DNA from: Acidimicrobiia bacterium
GTDB taxonomy: Bacteria > Actinomycetota > Acidimicrobiia > Acidimicrobiales > Ilumatobacteraceae
Reading direction: 5' to 3'
NCBI GenBank assembly: GCA_009927565.1
Contig: RFMT01000301.1
Span: 1-6,891 of the forward strand
DNA: 6,891 nt
Shown: positions 6,836 through 6,891 of the stretch, piece by piece
How positions within the stretch are numbered: position 1 is the stretch's first letter
Layout of the letters: each line of letters begins with the position of its first letter
The notes under the pieces: generated by a model
Database searches by the model: none
What the model was told of the DNA's origin: nothing
What the model saw: only the letters and a program-made list of their open reading frames with translations
Position numbers and translations under genes: made by a program

Positions 6836-6891
6836 ATGAGTGACGTCTTCTGGTGTTCAAGTTGCTTGAACATGTCGACGCGACCGCGCAT
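6836..6891 (+). CDS. Probable N-acetyl sugar amidotransferase (PseA/WbpG/PtmG-like), N-terminal fragment
   Basis: ATG 6836 opens a frame that runs to the window edge, 18 complete codons: MSDVFWCSSCLNMSTRPR. The CxxC pair at residues 7 and 10, followed a few residues on by STRPR, matches the N-terminal zinc-ribbon-like start of the WbpG/PseA/PtmG amidotransferases. In these, such a segment precedes an FD-x-G-x-C-x-x-C half and a PP-loop ATP-pyrophosphatase domain. These enzymes use glutamine-derived ammonia to turn an acetamido group into an acetamidino group on nonulosonic acids or related sugars. The gene begins 20 bases after ptmA; TAGGT at 6821-6825 is a weak possible ribosome site. The fit to the operon is strong, but only 18 codons are visible, so the ATP-binding part cannot be checked. 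Any other small zinc-ribbon protein is the alternative. Confidence 0.6.
   Translation, partial: MSDVFWCSSCLNMSTRPR

Noticed and set aside
6854..6872. Perfect 8-base inverted repeat with a 3-base loop (TGTTCAAG / CTTGAACA), considered as a terminator or operator
   Set aside because: It lies inside the start of the last gene, over the CxxC codons. It has no T-run after it and only moderate GC, so chance in coding sequence is the simpler explanation.

Overview
This window holds most of a nine-carbon sugar acid (nonulosonic acid) biosynthesis operon of the legionaminic acid type. All nine genes are on the + strand and are packed end to end. Both terminal genes are cut by the window edges. There is no rRNA, tRNA, mobile element or CRISPR array, and no non-coding stretch longer than 20 bases.

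Layout from left to right: the C-terminal 149 codons of a LegC-type PLP aminotransferase (1-450); a NeuC/LegG hydrolysing 2-epimerase (450-1604); a NeuB/LegI sialic-acid-type synthase with a SAF domain (1601-2692); a NeuD/PglD/LegH-type left-handed beta-helix acetyltransferase (2695-3339); a PtmE-type nucleotidyltransferase with two N-terminal CBS domains (3345-4394); a PtmF-type Gfo/Idh/MocA oxidoreductase (4391-5299); a LegF/PtmB-type CMP-nonulosonate cytidylyltransferase (5296-5994); a PtmA-type short-chain dehydrogenase (5991-6815); and, after a 20-base gap, the first 18 codons of what looks like a PseA/WbpG/PtmG-type N-acetyl sugar amidotransferase (6836-6891).

How they work together, by analogy with the Campylobacter jejuni legionaminic acid route: PtmE, probably with PtmF and PtmA, feeds a GDP-activated GlcN/GlcNAc precursor. 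A LegB dehydratase (expected upstream, not in the window) and LegC would make the 4-amino-4,6-dideoxy sugar, and the acetyltransferase would N-acetylate it. NeuC inverts C2 and releases the nucleotide, NeuB condenses the product with phosphoenolpyruvate, and LegF activates the acid with CTP. The final truncated gene hints that an acetamido group is later turned into an acetamidino group. The presence of ptmE, ptmF and ptmA argues for legionaminic rather than neuraminic or pseudaminic acid. The acceptor (flagellin, another surface protein, capsule or lipopolysaccharide) cannot be told from this window.

Organism: a bacterium. GC is about 46% in five 60-base lines that I counted. GTG starts are frequent (four of eight visible starts), and five of the eight gene junctions overlap. 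No lineage marker is present; a mid-GC environmental bacterium, possibly an actinobacterium, would fit, but this is a guess.
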